Assembly: GCF_001746915.1 (NCBI RefSeq)
Contig: NZ_MJGC01000099.1
Span: 62,001 to 126,000, forward strand
DNA length: 64,000 bases
DNA from: Desertifilum tharense IPPAS B-1220
Lineage (GTDB): Bacteria; Cyanobacteriota; Cyanobacteriia; Cyanobacteriales; Desertifilaceae
Reading direction: 5' to 3'
A program made the translations under genes and the position numbers. The notes under the pieces were generated by a model, which ran no database searches, was not told where the DNA came from, and was given only the letters and a program-made list of their open reading frames with translations. This document shows, in pieces, positions 28,368 through 37,493 of this stretch. Position 1 is the first letter of the stretch. Each line of letters begins with the position of its first letter.

Positions 28368-28982
28368 ATCTTTGGCTAAGACGCCGTTGAGGAAGATATC
28401 AGCGAGTCCTTCGGCCATTTCTTGCATGGCTTTGGGGGACGAGTTAGAGTCCATAATGGTATCTTGACTGAATCCGGCAATGGTAAACATCCCTAGAAAA
28501 ACTTGGGCGACGATGCGGGGGTTCATGCGGCGATAGGTTCCCCGATCCATTGCGGTTTGAAAGAAAGCTTCTGCCACATCCGTCATTTTACCAATCACTT
28601 CCGATTGAATTTGATCGCGCAAATCGGGGTGAAATTGGGCTTCCATAAAGCACACCCGCAACATATCTGCGTTTTGGTGTAAATTCAGCATCCGCCGCCG
28701 CATCACTTGAGCAACTGCTTTGTAACTGCCCATTTCGCTCAATTCTGTCAGCAAGTCGGTGAGAATTTCAACCCAACCTTGAGTCGCAATTTCAATTAAG
28801 ATGGCTTTTTTATTGGTAAAATGCCGAAACAGCGTACCTTCTGCTACCCCAGCAGCCTGAGCGAGATCGCGAGTTGTAGTTCCGTCATATCCTTTGCGTG
28901 CAAACAAGTGTTGAGCCGCTTTGAGGATGCGATCGCGGGTTTGCGTTTCCGGTTGGGAAGGGCTACTAGCAGTTCGGATCAT
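28365..28982 (-). CDS. TetR family transcriptional regulator
   Basis: 205 residues. The N-terminal HTH reads RILKAAQHLFARKGYDGTTT then RDLAQAAGVAEGTLFRHFTN, the standard TetR recognition helix region. The C-terminal ligand domain is less conserved (YKAVAQVMRRRMLNLHQNAD). Its target cannot be deduced because both neighbours are repeats or unrelated genes. The start at 28982 is followed upstream by an AT-rich promoter region (28983-29128). Confidence 0.9.
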   Translation of the reverse strand: MIRTASSPSQPETQTRDRILKAAQHLFARKGYDGTTTRDLAQAAGVAEGTLFRHFTNKKAILIEIATQGWVEILTDLLTELSEMGSYKAVAQVMRRRMLNLHQNADMLRVCFMEAQFHPDLRDQIQSEVIGKMTDVAEAFFQTAMDRGTYRRMNPRIVAQVFLGMFTIAGFSQDTIMDSNSSPKAMQEMAEGLADIFLNGVLAKD

Positions 28983-29128
28983 GGGAATACCGTCTCGATT
29001 GCAGTCATCTAGTAGCGCTATTGTCTAACGCCGAAAGCAATTAATCCGCAAAAGTTCACACAATATAACACAACGGGACATTCCGCAAGATCGACCTTAG
29101 TGCAAAGCAACATCAAAGGTAAAACTTT

Positions 29129-29202
29129 ACTCAACACTCTTAAACCCACTCAGCACTCAGCACTTTACACTCAGCACTCTTTTCCCACTCGGAACTCGGT
29201 AC
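29129..29202. repeat. CTCAGCA / GGAACTC repeat tract
   Basis: It holds CACTCAGCACTCAGCACTTT then ACACTCAGCACTC, and a CACTCGGAACTCGGTACTC unit that directly adjoins the stop of the DUF3067 gene. Confidence 0.85.
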
Positions 29203-29511
29203 TCACAAGATCCATTCCGAAGCGCGATCGCCTAATTCGACAGGAATGCTAACCGCCTTACCCAAACGGGGGCGATCGCGAGTTTGTTCGATGTAAGTTC
29301 GCACCCGTTCGATACATCCCCAGTCATTGAGATACGTTGCCACCCGGTCTAGACGCTGGATATACTCAATTTCGGACAGGGGAAAAGAAGCTTGCTCTAG
29401 ATACTTCCACATCACTTGTACAAACACTTTCCCTTGCGTCTGTCGGAGTTGGATGTCATAAGAGCAGCCCCATTTTTGCAGCAATAACTGGCGTAAGTCC
29501 TGTCCTGTCAT
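29203..29511 (-). CDS. DUF3067 family protein
   Basis: 102 residues. MTGQDLRQLLLQKWGCSYDI and VFVQVMWKYLEQASFP match DUF3067, a small family of cyanobacteria and plastid-bearing organisms. Its placement next to petC-petA suggests a link to the photosynthetic electron chain; that is inference. It is divergent from petC, with 230 bases of shared upstream DNA (29512-29741). Confidence 0.85.
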   Translation of the reverse strand: MTGQDLRQLLLQKWGCSYDIQLRQTQGKVFVQVMWKYLEQASFPLSEIEYIQRLDRVATYLNDWGCIERVRTYIEQTRDRPRLGKAVSIPVELGDRASEWIL

Positions 29512-29741
29512 TGAGGATTCACTCCTTGTTTACATTTCTTTAGCTTAGAATCTCGTTAGCCTGTAAAAAAGTGTAATAATGCTCTCAGAAAGACGGTAAA
29601 CTGCGTATTGCAAGAAAAAAGATGGCTACTTAGAGGGCTGAAGCACTCCCTGCATTCAAGCGGTGAAGTTTCTTGCGAACCTAAGAGCAAAACGTCGTTG
29701 ACTATAGACACATAAGCTAACACATACAAACATCTGAGGTC

Positions 29742-30281
29742 ATGGCTCAAGTTTCAGGATCTGCGGATGTCCCAAATATGGGGCGTCGTCAATTTATGAA
29801 TTTGTTAACGTTTGGCGCAGTTACAGGCACAGCTTTAGGTGCCCTGTATCCCGTTGTCAAATATTTTATTCCCCCCTCTAGCGGTGGAACGGGTGGTGGC
29901 GTCACCGCTAAAGACGCCCTTGGCAATGACATTCAAGTCAGCGAGTTTTTAGATACTCATAATGTCGGCGATCGCATGTTATCGCAAGGTTTAAAAGGCG
30001 ACCCCACCTACTTAATTGTCGATGCCGACAAGACGTTAGAAAGCTACGGTCTCAACGCCGTTTGCACCCACTTGGGTTGCGTCGTGCCTTGGAATGGTGG
30101 CGAAAACAAATTTATTTGTCCCTGCCACGGTTCGCAGTACGATAACACGGGCAAAGTCGTTCGCGGCCCCGCGCCTCTCTCGCTTGCCTTAGTACATGCA
30201 GAAGTATCTGATGACAAGGTAGTCTTTACCCCGTGGACAGAAACGGACTTCCGTACCGGCGAAGATCCTTGGTGGAGTTAA
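29742..30281 (+). CDS. petC: Cytochrome b6f Rieske iron-sulfur protein
   Basis: 179 residues, the expected length. It carries the [2Fe-2S] cluster that takes electrons from plastoquinol and passes them to cytochrome f. The N-terminus RRQFMNLLTFGAVTGTALGA is the twin-Arg-like membrane anchor, a Gly-rich hinge follows (SGGTGGG), and the cluster boxes are CTHLGC (box 1) and CPCHGSQYD (box 2), each supplying Cys and His. petA follows, the usual cyanobacterial petCA order. Confidence 0.98.
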   Translation: MAQVSGSADVPNMGRRQFMNLLTFGAVTGTALGALYPVVKYFIPPSSGGTGGGVTAKDALGNDIQVSEFLDTHNVGDRMLSQGLKGDPTYLIVDADKTLESYGLNAVCTHLGCVVPWNGGENKFICPCHGSQYDNTGKVVRGPAPLSLALVHAEVSDDKVVFTPWTETDFRTGEDPWWS

Positions 30282-30394
30282 CCCCCCTCGATCGCGAGTC
30301 ATGGGTAAGTCAGCATCGAGTCAAGATGCTTAATGCGGTTTCCCATTGACCAAAGACAACCCCTATTTTGTAATTCAGACCCTTGTCCCAAGAA

Positions 30395-31384
30395 ATGAAA
30401 AACGTTTCTGTATTAGCGCTTTGGCGTCGCAGCAAACAGGCCTTGCTGAAAACGACCCTAGTTGCGATCGCCTCTCTTGGCCTTTTCCTCGCCAGCGATC
30501 TTGCCTATCCCCAAGCGGCTGCGGCTTATCCCTTCTGGGCGCAACAAACCGCCCCAGAAACCCCCCGCGAAGCAACCGGACGCATCGTTTGTGCCAACTG
30601 CCACCTAGGGGCAAAAAAGACGGAAATTGAAGTTCCCCAGTCCGTTTTACCCGATACCGTTTTTGAAGCTGTTGTTAAAATCCCCTACGATACCACCCAA
30701 CAACAACTCCAAGGCGATGGTAGCAAAGGCCCATTGAACGTGGGTGCTGTATTAATGCTTCCCGAAGGCTTCAAAATTGCCCCCCCGGATCGCATCCCCG
30801 AAGAAATGAAAGAAAAAGTCGGGGACTTGTACTACCAAACCTATAACGAAAACTCTGAGAACGTGATTATTGTTGGTCCCTTACCGGGCGAACAATATCA
30901 AGAAATTATCTTCCCCGTACTCTCTCCCGATCCGCGTATCGACAAAAATCTCCAATTTGGTAAATACTCCGTCCACGTTGGCGGAAACCGGGGTCGCGGA
31001 CAAGTGTATCCCACTGGAGAAAAGACCAACAACGCAATTTATAACGCTTCTGCGACCGGAACCATCAGCCAAATTCAGCAACTTGAAGATGGCGCTTATG
31101 AAGTCAGCATCCAAGCTGAAGATGGTACCACTGTCACCGATAAAATTCCTGCTGGCTTAGAACTAGTGGTTTCTGAAGGTCAAACCATCGCAGCAGGCGT
31201 ACCTTTAAGCAATAACCCCAACGTGGGCGGTTTTGGTCAAGTTGATACCGAAATTGTTCTACAAAGCGCGACTCGCGTGAAAGGCTTAATTGCTTTCTTA
31301 GTTGCAGTCATGCTTTCTCAAGTCATGCTGGTTCTTAAGAAGAAACAAATTGAGAAAGTCCAAGCGGCTGAAATGAACTTCTAG
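30395..31384 (+). CDS. petA: Apocytochrome f
   Basis: 329 residues. It is the c-type heme subunit of cytochrome b6f, reduced by the Rieske protein and oxidised by plastocyanin or cytochrome c6 in the thylakoid lumen. A signal peptide ends at AAAAYPFWAQQ, where the mature N-terminal Tyr serves as an unusual heme ligand; the heme motif is CANCH. A C-terminal membrane helix (GLIAFLVAVMLSQVMLVL) precedes KKKQIEKVQAAEMNF. The ATG at 30395 is preferred over the in-frame TTG at 30383. Confidence 0.98.
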   Translation: MKNVSVLALWRRSKQALLKTTLVAIASLGLFLASDLAYPQAAAAYPFWAQQTAPETPREATGRIVCANCHLGAKKTEIEVPQSVLPDTVFEAVVKIPYDTTQQQLQGDGSKGPLNVGAVLMLPEGFKIAPPDRIPEEMKEKVGDLYYQTYNENSENVIIVGPLPGEQYQEIIFPVLSPDPRIDKNLQFGKYSVHVGGNRGRGQVYPTGEKTNNAIYNASATGTISQIQQLEDGAYEVSIQAEDGTTVTDKIPAGLELVVSEGQTIAAGVPLSNNPNVGGFGQVDTEIVLQSATRVKGLIAFLVAVMLSQVMLVLKKKQIEKVQAAEMNF

Positions 31385-31385
31385 T

Positions 31386-31430
31386 GCTTCTTTTAGTGCT
31401 GAGTAGAAAGTGCTGAGTGCTGAGTGCAGA
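31386..31430. repeat. GTGCTGA-heptad remnant
   Basis: TAGTGCTGAGTAGAAAGTGC followed by TGAGTGCTGAGTGCAGA lies immediately after the petA stop. It is a short member of the repeat family. Confidence 0.7.
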
Positions 31431-31507
31431 ATTAGAAGTTGAGAAGTCAGTCTTTTTCTTTTTTCAATTCCCGCTTTTAGGGAGATTAGTCAACTAGCAA
31501 TATTAGA

Positions 31508-31536
31508 AAGGATAGGTTATACGCCTATCCTTTTTT
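31508..31536 (+). terminator. Terminator of petC-petA
   Basis: AAGGATAGG (31508-31516) is perfectly complementary to CCTATCCTT (31524-31532), with a seven-base loop, and runs into TTTTTT. It is the strongest terminator in the window. Confidence 0.9.
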
Positions 31537-31561
31537 ATGTTTCAGATTGACAAATCTTTTT

Positions 31562-31639
31562 CGTAGGTTGGGTTGAGGTACGAAACCCAACAGTCCTAGT
31601 CGCGAGTGTTGGGTTACGCTGACGCTAACCCAACCTACG
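31562..31639. repeat. GTAGGTTGGGTT long inverted repeat, copy 1
   Basis: CGTAGGTTGGGTT (31562-31574) is the perfect reverse complement of AACCCAACCTACG (31627-31639). Inner segments (GAGGTACGAAACCCAAC and GTTGGGTTACGCTGACGC) also pair partly. A homologous copy lies at 54916-54992, and the similarity runs on into TTTTTTCAG downstream of both. It is a dispersed repeat without coding capacity. Confidence 0.85.
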
Positions 31640-31716
31640 AAGGTATTAGGGTTTTGAGAGTTTTTTCAGTCAATTAGGGCAAAGTCGAGTTAATTTGCAC
31701 CTTCTGCATTAGCTTA

Positions 31717-32892
31717 TCAAGCCTTGACGAGTTGGAACACGCCGCCTAAGCCAACGCCCATTTCTTCGGGGGAAATTTTGCCATCGTGGTCTTCATCGAG
31801 GGCGTCAAAAACCGCATCGCTGCCTAGCCATTCTTCCCGCGTAATGAAGCCATCGCCATCTAAATCGTACGCTAAAAAGATTTCTTCGGCAGCATGACCC
31901 ACAGATTCACCCGCCTCTAGGCGGAATAGACGCGCAGCCAGGAGTTGTTCTAGGGTTTCTAGGGCTTTGGTAAAACCTTTGATCCCTTCATCTAGCTTTT
32001 CATTCGCCATCCGATCCGCTGCGTGCATTTGGTCAAAGGTGGCTTTGTCCATTGTTATTTTCTCAATATCCATCGCCATTGCGGTATCGGGCGAGAGTTT
32101 GCGGATCAGTTGTTCTTCGCTAGTGTCTAACTCGGCGAGAAGTTTGGGGGAAATAGTCAGTAAGTCGCAACCCGCGAGTTCTGTAATTTCGCTAATATTG
32201 CGGAAACTCGCACCCATGACTTCAGTTTTGTAGCCAAATTTCTTGTAGTAATTGTAGATTTTGGTGACAGACTGAACCCCAGGATCTTCTGCGCCGATAT
32301 ACTCTTTCCCGGTTTCCTTCGTGTACCAGTCAAGGATACGACCGACAAACGGAGAAATCAGCGTGATATTAGCTTCAGCACAAGCGATCGCCTGATGCAA
32401 CCCAAATAGTAACGTGAGATTGCAGTGAATGTCTTCTTTTTCTAAGACTTCTGCGGCCTTGATGCCTTCCCAGGTTGAGGCTATTTTAATTAAAACGCGA
32501 TCGCGCCCAATCCCCGAAGCTTCATATTGAGCGATCAGATCGCGGGCTTTGGCGATCGTTGCTTCTGTATCATAGGAGAGGCGTGCATCCACCTCAGTAG
32601 ACACGCGTTGAGGGATAATTTCCAGAATCTTCTTCCCAAAAGATACCGCCAGACGATCGAAGGCTAACGTCGCAATTTGGGTTTCTGTCGCACTCGAACC
32701 TGAATCTTTTTTCGCCTGTAGCAGCGTTTCGTCCACAATTTCCTGATATTGCGGCATTTGGGCGGCCGCTGTAATCAAAGAGGGATTTGTGGTAGCATCG
32801 CGGGGCGTAAATTTTTCAATTGCTTGAATATCGCCCGTATCCGCAACCACAACGGTCATTTCCCGCAGTTGCTCTAGTAAGCTTTTAGCCAT
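31717..32892 (-). CDS. tal: Transaldolase with C-terminal EF-hand pair
   Basis: 391 residues. Residues 1 to about 320 form a class I transaldolase that exchanges dihydroxyacetone units between sugar phosphates in the pentose phosphate pathway. The Schiff-base lysine lies in VLIKIASTWEGI, and DATTNPSLI marks the N-terminus. The final ~60 residues add two EF-hand loops, DLDGDGFITREE and DEDHDGKISPEE, each with Asp at loop positions 1, 3 and 5 and Glu at 12, so both should bind Ca2+. This fusion is known in cyanobacteria. The ATG at 32892 is preferred over the GTG at 32919. Phosphoketolase, another pentose phosphate enzyme, is upstream on the same strand. Confidence 0.95.
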   Translation of the reverse strand: MAKSLLEQLREMTVVVADTGDIQAIEKFTPRDATTNPSLITAAAQMPQYQEIVDETLLQAKKDSGSSATETQIATLAFDRLAVSFGKKILEIIPQRVSTEVDARLSYDTEATIAKARDLIAQYEASGIGRDRVLIKIASTWEGIKAAEVLEKEDIHCNLTLLFGLHQAIACAEANITLISPFVGRILDWYTKETGKEYIGAEDPGVQSVTKIYNYYKKFGYKTEVMGASFRNISEITELAGCDLLTISPKLLAELDTSEEQLIRKLSPDTAMAMDIEKITMDKATFDQMHAADRMANEKLDEGIKGFTKALETLEQLLAARLFRLEAGESVGHAAEEIFLAYDLDGDGFITREEWLGSDAVFDALDEDHDGKISPEEMGVGLGGVFQLVKA

Positions 32893-33011
32893 GTCGCAAA
32901 TTCCTTTATGCAGACCCACTCAGAGGAAACATACACCAGCATTTTGGTAATCCCCTATTTTTAGGGTTTATTTTCAAATTCGGCTGTATCTAAACAACCT
33001 TCCTCACTCTG

Positions 33012-33267
33012 AGAGATGGGGGGATGGGGGGAAGAGGGGAGTTGGGAATTGGGAGTTAGGAGTTGGGGGGAAGAGGGGAGTTGGGAATTGGGAGTTAGGA
33101 GTTGGGGGGAAGAAGAGACAGGAAAACTTGGTAACTATTAACTCAGCACTCTCTTCCCGACTCGGAACTCGGAACTCGGAACTCGGAACTCGGAACTTAC
33201 TCAGCACTCAGCACTTTACACTCAGCACTTACTTCTCACTCAGCACTCAGCACTTTACACTCAGCAC
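33012..33267. repeat. Composite intergenic repeat tract
   Basis: Two near-identical copies of a GAGGGGAGTTGGGAATTGGG unit followed by AGTTAGGAGTTGGGGGGAAG come first. Then comes the shared block (AGGAAAACTTGGTAACTATT then AACTCAGCACT), then four GGAACTC units, then CTCAGCA heptads up to the phosphoketolase stop codon. Confidence 0.9.
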
Positions 33268-35745
33268 TTAATGAGATGGCGAGGAATGACTCTCAGACTC
33301 CCCATTGCTAGCGTTTGCGGGACTGCTGTAGGGCCATTTCCAGTTGCGGATCTCTGGGAGATCGTCTCCATGCTGGCGGACATATTGCTGGTGTTCAATT
33401 AAGCGATCTTGCAGCATTTGCTTGATATACGCCGCCGCATAACCCAGTTGAGGAACGCGATCGATCGCATCCATAACCAGGTGAAAGCGGTCTAACTCAT
33501 TCAAGACCACCATATCAAACGGCGTTGTTGTGGTGCCTTCTTCCTTATAGCCGCGAACGTGCAAGTTATGGTGGTTAGTCCGGCGATAGGTCAAGCGATG
33601 AATCAGCCAAGGATAACCATGATAGGCAAAAATAATCGGTTTATCTGTCGTGAAGATGGCATCAAAGTCTTTATCGCTTAAGCCGTGGGGATGTTCGCTT
33701 TCGGGCTGCAACTTCATTAAGTCTACGATATTGACGACGCGCACCTTGAGTTCTGGGAAATGTTGTCTGAGGAGATCGACTGCTGCTAAGGTTTCCATTG
33801 TGGGAACATCGCCCGCACAAGCCATCACCAAGTCAGGTTCTGCACCGCGATCGCTGCTAGCCCATTCCCAAATCCCGATTCCTTTCGTACAGTGTTTAAT
33901 GGCTGAAGGCATATCCAGATATTGCAAGGCGGGTTGCTTTCCGGCGACGATGACGTTGACATATTGGCAACTCCGCAAGCAGTGATCGGTAACGGAGAGT
34001 AAGGTATTGGCATCTGGGGGTAAGTAAACGCGGATGACTTCGGCTTTTTTGTTCGCAACATGGTCAATAAAGCCGGGATCTTGGTGAGAAAAGCCGTTAT
34101 GATCTTGTCGCCAGACATGGGACGTTAGCAGGTAGGTTAAGGAAGCAATGGGACGCCGCCAGATGATATCGTTGGTTGTTTTCAACCATTTGGCGTGCTG
34201 GTTAAACATTGAGTCGATGATGTGGATAAAGGCTTCATAGCAAGAGAATAAGCCGTGACGACCTGTTAGCAGGTATCCTTCTAACCATCCTTGACAGGTA
34301 TGTTCGCTTAAGACTTCCATAACTCGACCGTCGGTAGACAGATGATCGTCGTCGGGATACATTTGGGCTAGCCAGGTGCGATCGCTCTCTTCAAATACGG
34401 CACTTAGGCGGTTAGAGGCGGTTTCATCCGGGCCGAATAAGCGAAAGCTACGGGAATTGAGTTTAATAATATCGCGCAGAAATTCACCCATTACCTTTGT
34501 TGCCTGGGCGATCGTGGTTCCGGGTTCGGGAACTTCAACCGCATAGTTTTGAAAAGAAGGCATTTTTAGGGCTTTGAGTAATAAACCGCCGTTGGCGTGG
34601 GGGTTATCGCCCATGCGACGATGACCTTTAGGGGCCAGTTCTGCGAGTTCGGGAATAAGCGTACCGTTCTTATCAAAGAGTTCTTCAGGTTTGTAACCCT
34701 TCATCCAGTTTTCCAATAGCGCGATATGGTTGGGATTATTAGCCATATTAGAAAAAGGGACTTGGTGCGATCGCCAATAGCCTTCTGTTTTCTTTCCATC
34801 CACTTCAGCAGGTCCGGTCCATCCTTTGGGCGATCGCAAAATAATCATCGGCCAACAAGGTCTACCTTGCAACCCCTGGGTACGCGCTTGTTGCTGGATG
34901 GAACGGATATCGGCGATCGCTCGATCCACCGTCGCCGCCATATACTGATGCAAGGTTTCTGGATCTGACCCTTCCACAAAATAGGGTTTATAGCCATAGC
35001 CAACAAACAGGCTTTCTAACTCATGTTGAGTTAAACGCGCCAAAATCGTAGGATTAGCAATTTTATACCCATTCAGGTGCAAAATCGGTAAAACAGCCCC
35101 ATCGCCGATTGGGTTGAGAAATTTGTTAGAGTGCCAAGCAGTGGCTAATGCTCCGGTTTCTGCTTCCCCATCGCCCACCACACAAGCGACAATCAGATCG
35201 GGGTTATCAAACGCCGCGCCATAGGCGTGAGACAGCGCGTAACCCAGTTCGCCGCCTTCGTGGATGGAACCCGGAGTTTCTGGGGCCACATGGCTAGGAA
35301 TACCGCCGGGGAAGGAGAATTGTTTAAACAAGGCCTTCATACCCGCCTCATCCTGGCTAATGTCGGGATAATATTCGCTATACGTCCCTTCTAAGTAAAC
35401 ATTTGCTACCAAAGCCGGCCCCCCATGACCTGGCCCTGCAATATAAATCATATCCAGGTCATCTCGTTTAATGACGCGGTTGAGGTGAGCGTAAATAAAG
35501 TTTAAACCCGGTGTCGTTCCCCAATGACCGAGCAATCTAGGTTTGATATGTTCGAGTTTTAGGGGTTCTTTCAGTAACGGATTATCTAATAAATAGATTT
35601 GTCCCACCGATAAATAATTAGCAGCCCGCCAGTAAGCATTGATTTTATTCAGTTCGTCCGGTGTTAGTGGACTTTCCTCTACAGTTGCCCAGTTGTTAGA
35701 CGTACTTGAAGCCGGGGTTTGAGGTTTTATCGGTGAAATTGTCAT
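33268..35745 (-). CDS. xfp: Xylulose-5-phosphate/fructose-6-phosphate phosphoketolase
   Basis: 825 residues, the normal size. With thiamine diphosphate it cleaves xylulose-5-P (and often fructose-6-P) with phosphate to acetyl-P and a triose or tetrose phosphate. The family signature GGELGYALSHAYGAAFDNPD is present, and the ThDP/Mg site is GDGEAETG followed by WHSNKF. HVAPETPGSIHEGGE and NGYKIANPTILAR are further phosphoketolase blocks. The last ~20 residues are Ser/Asn-rich. In cyanobacteria it bypasses glycolysis to make acetyl-CoA. The transaldolase downstream is on the same strand, but repeats separate the two. Confidence 0.97.
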   Translation of the reverse strand: MTISPIKPQTPASSTSNNWATVEESPLTPDELNKINAYWRAANYLSVGQIYLLDNPLLKEPLKLEHIKPRLLGHWGTTPGLNFIYAHLNRVIKRDDLDMIYIAGPGHGGPALVANVYLEGTYSEYYPDISQDEAGMKALFKQFSFPGGIPSHVAPETPGSIHEGGELGYALSHAYGAAFDNPDLIVACVVGDGEAETGALATAWHSNKFLNPIGDGAVLPILHLNGYKIANPTILARLTQHELESLFVGYGYKPYFVEGSDPETLHQYMAATVDRAIADIRSIQQQARTQGLQGRPCWPMIILRSPKGWTGPAEVDGKKTEGYWRSHQVPFSNMANNPNHIALLENWMKGYKPEELFDKNGTLIPELAELAPKGHRRMGDNPHANGGLLLKALKMPSFQNYAVEVPEPGTTIAQATKVMGEFLRDIIKLNSRSFRLFGPDETASNRLSAVFEESDRTWLAQMYPDDDHLSTDGRVMEVLSEHTCQGWLEGYLLTGRHGLFSCYEAFIHIIDSMFNQHAKWLKTTNDIIWRRPIASLTYLLTSHVWRQDHNGFSHQDPGFIDHVANKKAEVIRVYLPPDANTLLSVTDHCLRSCQYVNVIVAGKQPALQYLDMPSAIKHCTKGIGIWEWASSDRGAEPDLVMACAGDVPTMETLAAVDLLRQHFPELKVRVVNIVDLMKLQPESEHPHGLSDKDFDAIFTTDKPIIFAYHGYPWLIHRLTYRRTNHHNLHVRGYKEEGTTTTPFDMVVLNELDRFHLVMDAIDRVPQLGYAAAYIKQMLQDRLIEHQQYVRQHGDDLPEIRNWKWPYSSPANASNGESESHSSPSH

Positions 35746-36154
35746 AGCGATTTTAAGGGTTGATTTCTAATGAGTTGGATCGATTCGCCAACTCAATTCG
35801 TCCCTTTACTTTTAGAAGAAATAAGGTCAAATATTTTGGTCCTTGAGACTGATTTTTACAATAAGTCGATTAGTTAATATATAGCGTTTTTTGATTGGAT
35901 GAAATCCGGAGCGATCCCCCTAAATTCCCCTTAAAAAGGGGGACTTTGAATGAAAGTATGCTTCACGAATCTGAAAAAGGCTGTACAAGGATTTTGACGT
36001 TGGTTAGGTTGAGGCGGGTTGGTGTAGCTTGGGCGTTAGGTATAACCCAACTCTGCTCGCGATCGCTCTGGTCGTGTAACATTGGGGTGAGTCTCGCAAG
36101 GCTTAACCCAGTCTCGACTAGAATCAAGGTTTTAAGCGTTTTTACCGTCAATCG
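35746..36154. other. Intergenic region between divergent xfp and the amidotransferase
   Basis: 409 bases, AT-rich on the left as expected for the xfp promoter. It holds a hairpin repeat (listed separately) and, at about 36000-36055, GGTTAGGTTGAGG followed by GGTATAACCCAACTC, a diverged member of the GGTTGGGT family. No gene is supported. Confidence 0.6.
35911..35949. repeat. CCCCCTAAATTCCCCTTAAAAAGGGGG hairpin repeat
   Basis: GCGATCCCCCTAAATTCCCC is followed by TTAAAAAGGGGGACTTTGA; CCCCCT pairs with AGGGGG. From memory, very similar hairpins are scattered in many cyanobacterial genomes. I see one copy in this window. Confidence 0.6.
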
Positions 36155-36871
36155 ATGGCAATTTTATCTTCTACCTCACCCATTATCGGAATTACTAGCT
36201 ACGTTGCCCACGATATTAATAGTTTCTGTTCTCCTGCGGCCTATAGTAAAGCCGTTCAGCGGGCGGGAGGCATTCCGATTTTACTACCCCCCATGCAACT
36301 CGATGTGTCAGCCATCTTAGAACGAATCGATGGGGTGATTTTAACCGGGGGAGGGGATATTGAGCCAGAGTGTTATGGGGGAGTGGAGCATCCGACGATT
36401 TATGGCACCGATCGCGATCGCGATACCGCAGAATTAAACTTAGCTCATCATTTGCTGAAGCTAGACAAACCCATTTTAGGCATTTGTCGGGGATTAGAAA
36501 TTCTCAATGTCGCCTGCGGGGGAAGTCTCATTACTCATATTCCCGATGTCTTTGGGGAAACCGTCTTACATCGCGTCGAACGCTTAACCCCTTCTTCTCA
36601 TTCGGTTGACATTTTTCCAGATACGTGCTTAGGAGGTGTTTTAGGTCAATCTTCCGTGCAGGTAGTTTCCTGGCACCATCAGGCGGTGAGTCATGCACCG
36701 GAAGGATGGCGAGTTTGTGCGAAAGCACCCGATGGGTTAATTGAAGCCTTAGAACACGAAACCCATCCTTGGGCGATCGCGCTACAATGGCATCCAGAAA
36801 TGTCCCCCCACGATCCCTTACAGCAACGGATTTTCACCGCCTTCATTCAAGCCGCACAAGGCAATCATTAA
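36155..36871 (+). CDS. Class I glutamine amidotransferase-like hydrolase (peptidase C26, PuuD-like)
   Basis: 238 residues. The family cleaves gamma-glutamyl amide bonds, such as gamma-glutamyl-GABA. The nucleophile elbow is GICRGLEILN (catalytic Cys), and the His-Glu part of the triad is LQWHPEMS. VILTGGGDIEPECYG is the conserved oxyanion-side loop of C26 enzymes. The substrate is uncertain because no polyamine genes are near. The ATG at 36155 has no strong Shine-Dalgarno. It converges with nifT, with a shared terminator hairpin between. Confidence 0.87.
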   Translation: MAILSSTSPIIGITSYVAHDINSFCSPAAYSKAVQRAGGIPILLPPMQLDVSAILERIDGVILTGGGDIEPECYGGVEHPTIYGTDRDRDTAELNLAHHLLKLDKPILGICRGLEILNVACGGSLITHIPDVFGETVLHRVERLTPSSHSVDIFPDTCLGGVLGQSSVQVVSWHHQAVSHAPEGWRVCAKAPDGLIEALEHETHPWAIALQWHPEMSPHDPLQQRIFTAFIQAAQGNH

Positions 36872-36882
36872 ACAAGTAAAAA

Positions 36883-36904
36883 CCCCTAAACTTTCATTTA
36901 GGGG
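36883..36904. terminator. Bidirectional terminator between amidotransferase gene and nifT
   Basis: CCCCTAAA (36883-36890) pairs with TTTAGGGG (36897-36904) around a six-base loop. A-rich DNA on the left and CAATTT on the right could serve both convergent genes. Confidence 0.7.
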
Positions 36905-36917
36905 CAATTTCCCAAAT

Positions 36918-37121
36918 CTAAGCAAGTCGTCTCATTTCAACTGTCTGCGGTAACTTCAGCGGATCGGATAAATCAGGGGCTAACAGTTCCCAACCATTCG
37001 CCAGCACAAAATGCTTTCCTTCATCCGTATCGCTTTCCGAAATCACTTCTTCTTCCAAATCTTTCTTAGCAACATAGACGAGTAATGTTCCGGATGGATT
37101 GCGACGTAGCATAACTTTCAT
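36918..37121 (-). CDS. nifT: NifT/FixU protein
   Basis: 67 residues from the ATG at 37121, which follows AGGTG by seven to eight bases; a GTG four codons upstream is the alternative. MKVMLRRNPSGTLLVYVAKK then DLEEEV is the NifT signature. NifT accompanies nitrogenase genes widely, but its role is not established. It is the last gene of the leftward nif group, 114 bases after nifZ. Confidence 0.93.
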   Translation of the reverse strand: MKVMLRRNPSGTLLVYVAKKDLEEEVISESDTDEGKHFVLANGWELLAPDLSDPLKLPQTVEMRRLA

Positions 37122-37235
37122 ATTTGTTTTCACCTGAGTTGTCGATCGATTACCCGTCTGAATGCGTTCCTTTATTCCTAGCTTTCAAGATGACAGCCAT
37201 ATTTTCTGAGTCATCAATAAAAAGGGTTTGTGACC

Positions 37236-37493
37236 TTATTCAACGAGTTCTAATTCCTTACGGCGACAGCCAACGACAAATCCCCGTTCGAGAAAATGCA
37301 CCGCATAGATATAGGAAGACTGCAAGAAAGTCCCGATACTAATGACATATCCCACATCGCCTTTTTTGGCTAACGTTGCACCAATATCTTGACCGGGGAA
37401 TGTGCCATCGTTGCGGATCAATTTCCGCGTGCGTACCTTTTCGCCAATTTCAAAATAAGGCGGTAAATTGAGTTCTAACTCATCGGGTTGCAT
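37236..37493 (-). CDS. nifZ: NifZ, nitrogenase maturation protein
   Basis: 85 residues. In other diazotrophs NifZ helps form the second P-cluster of the NifDK protein. The NifZ fold is seen in FEIGEKVRTRKLIRNDGTFP then GQDIGATLAKKGDVGYV and the closing GFVVGCRRKELELV. The ATG at 37493 lies within the end of nifV (14-base overlap) with AGGAG eight bases upstream, so translation is probably coupled to nifV. Confidence 0.94.
   Translation of the reverse strand: MQPDELELNLPPYFEIGEKVRTRKLIRNDGTFPGQDIGATLAKKGDVGYVISIGTFLQSSYIYAVHFLERGFVVGCRRKELELVE

Noticed and set aside
35895..36320. Plus-strand 141-codon frame
   Set aside because: It spans the hairpin repeat and overlaps the amidotransferase gene in another frame; composition is not protein-like.
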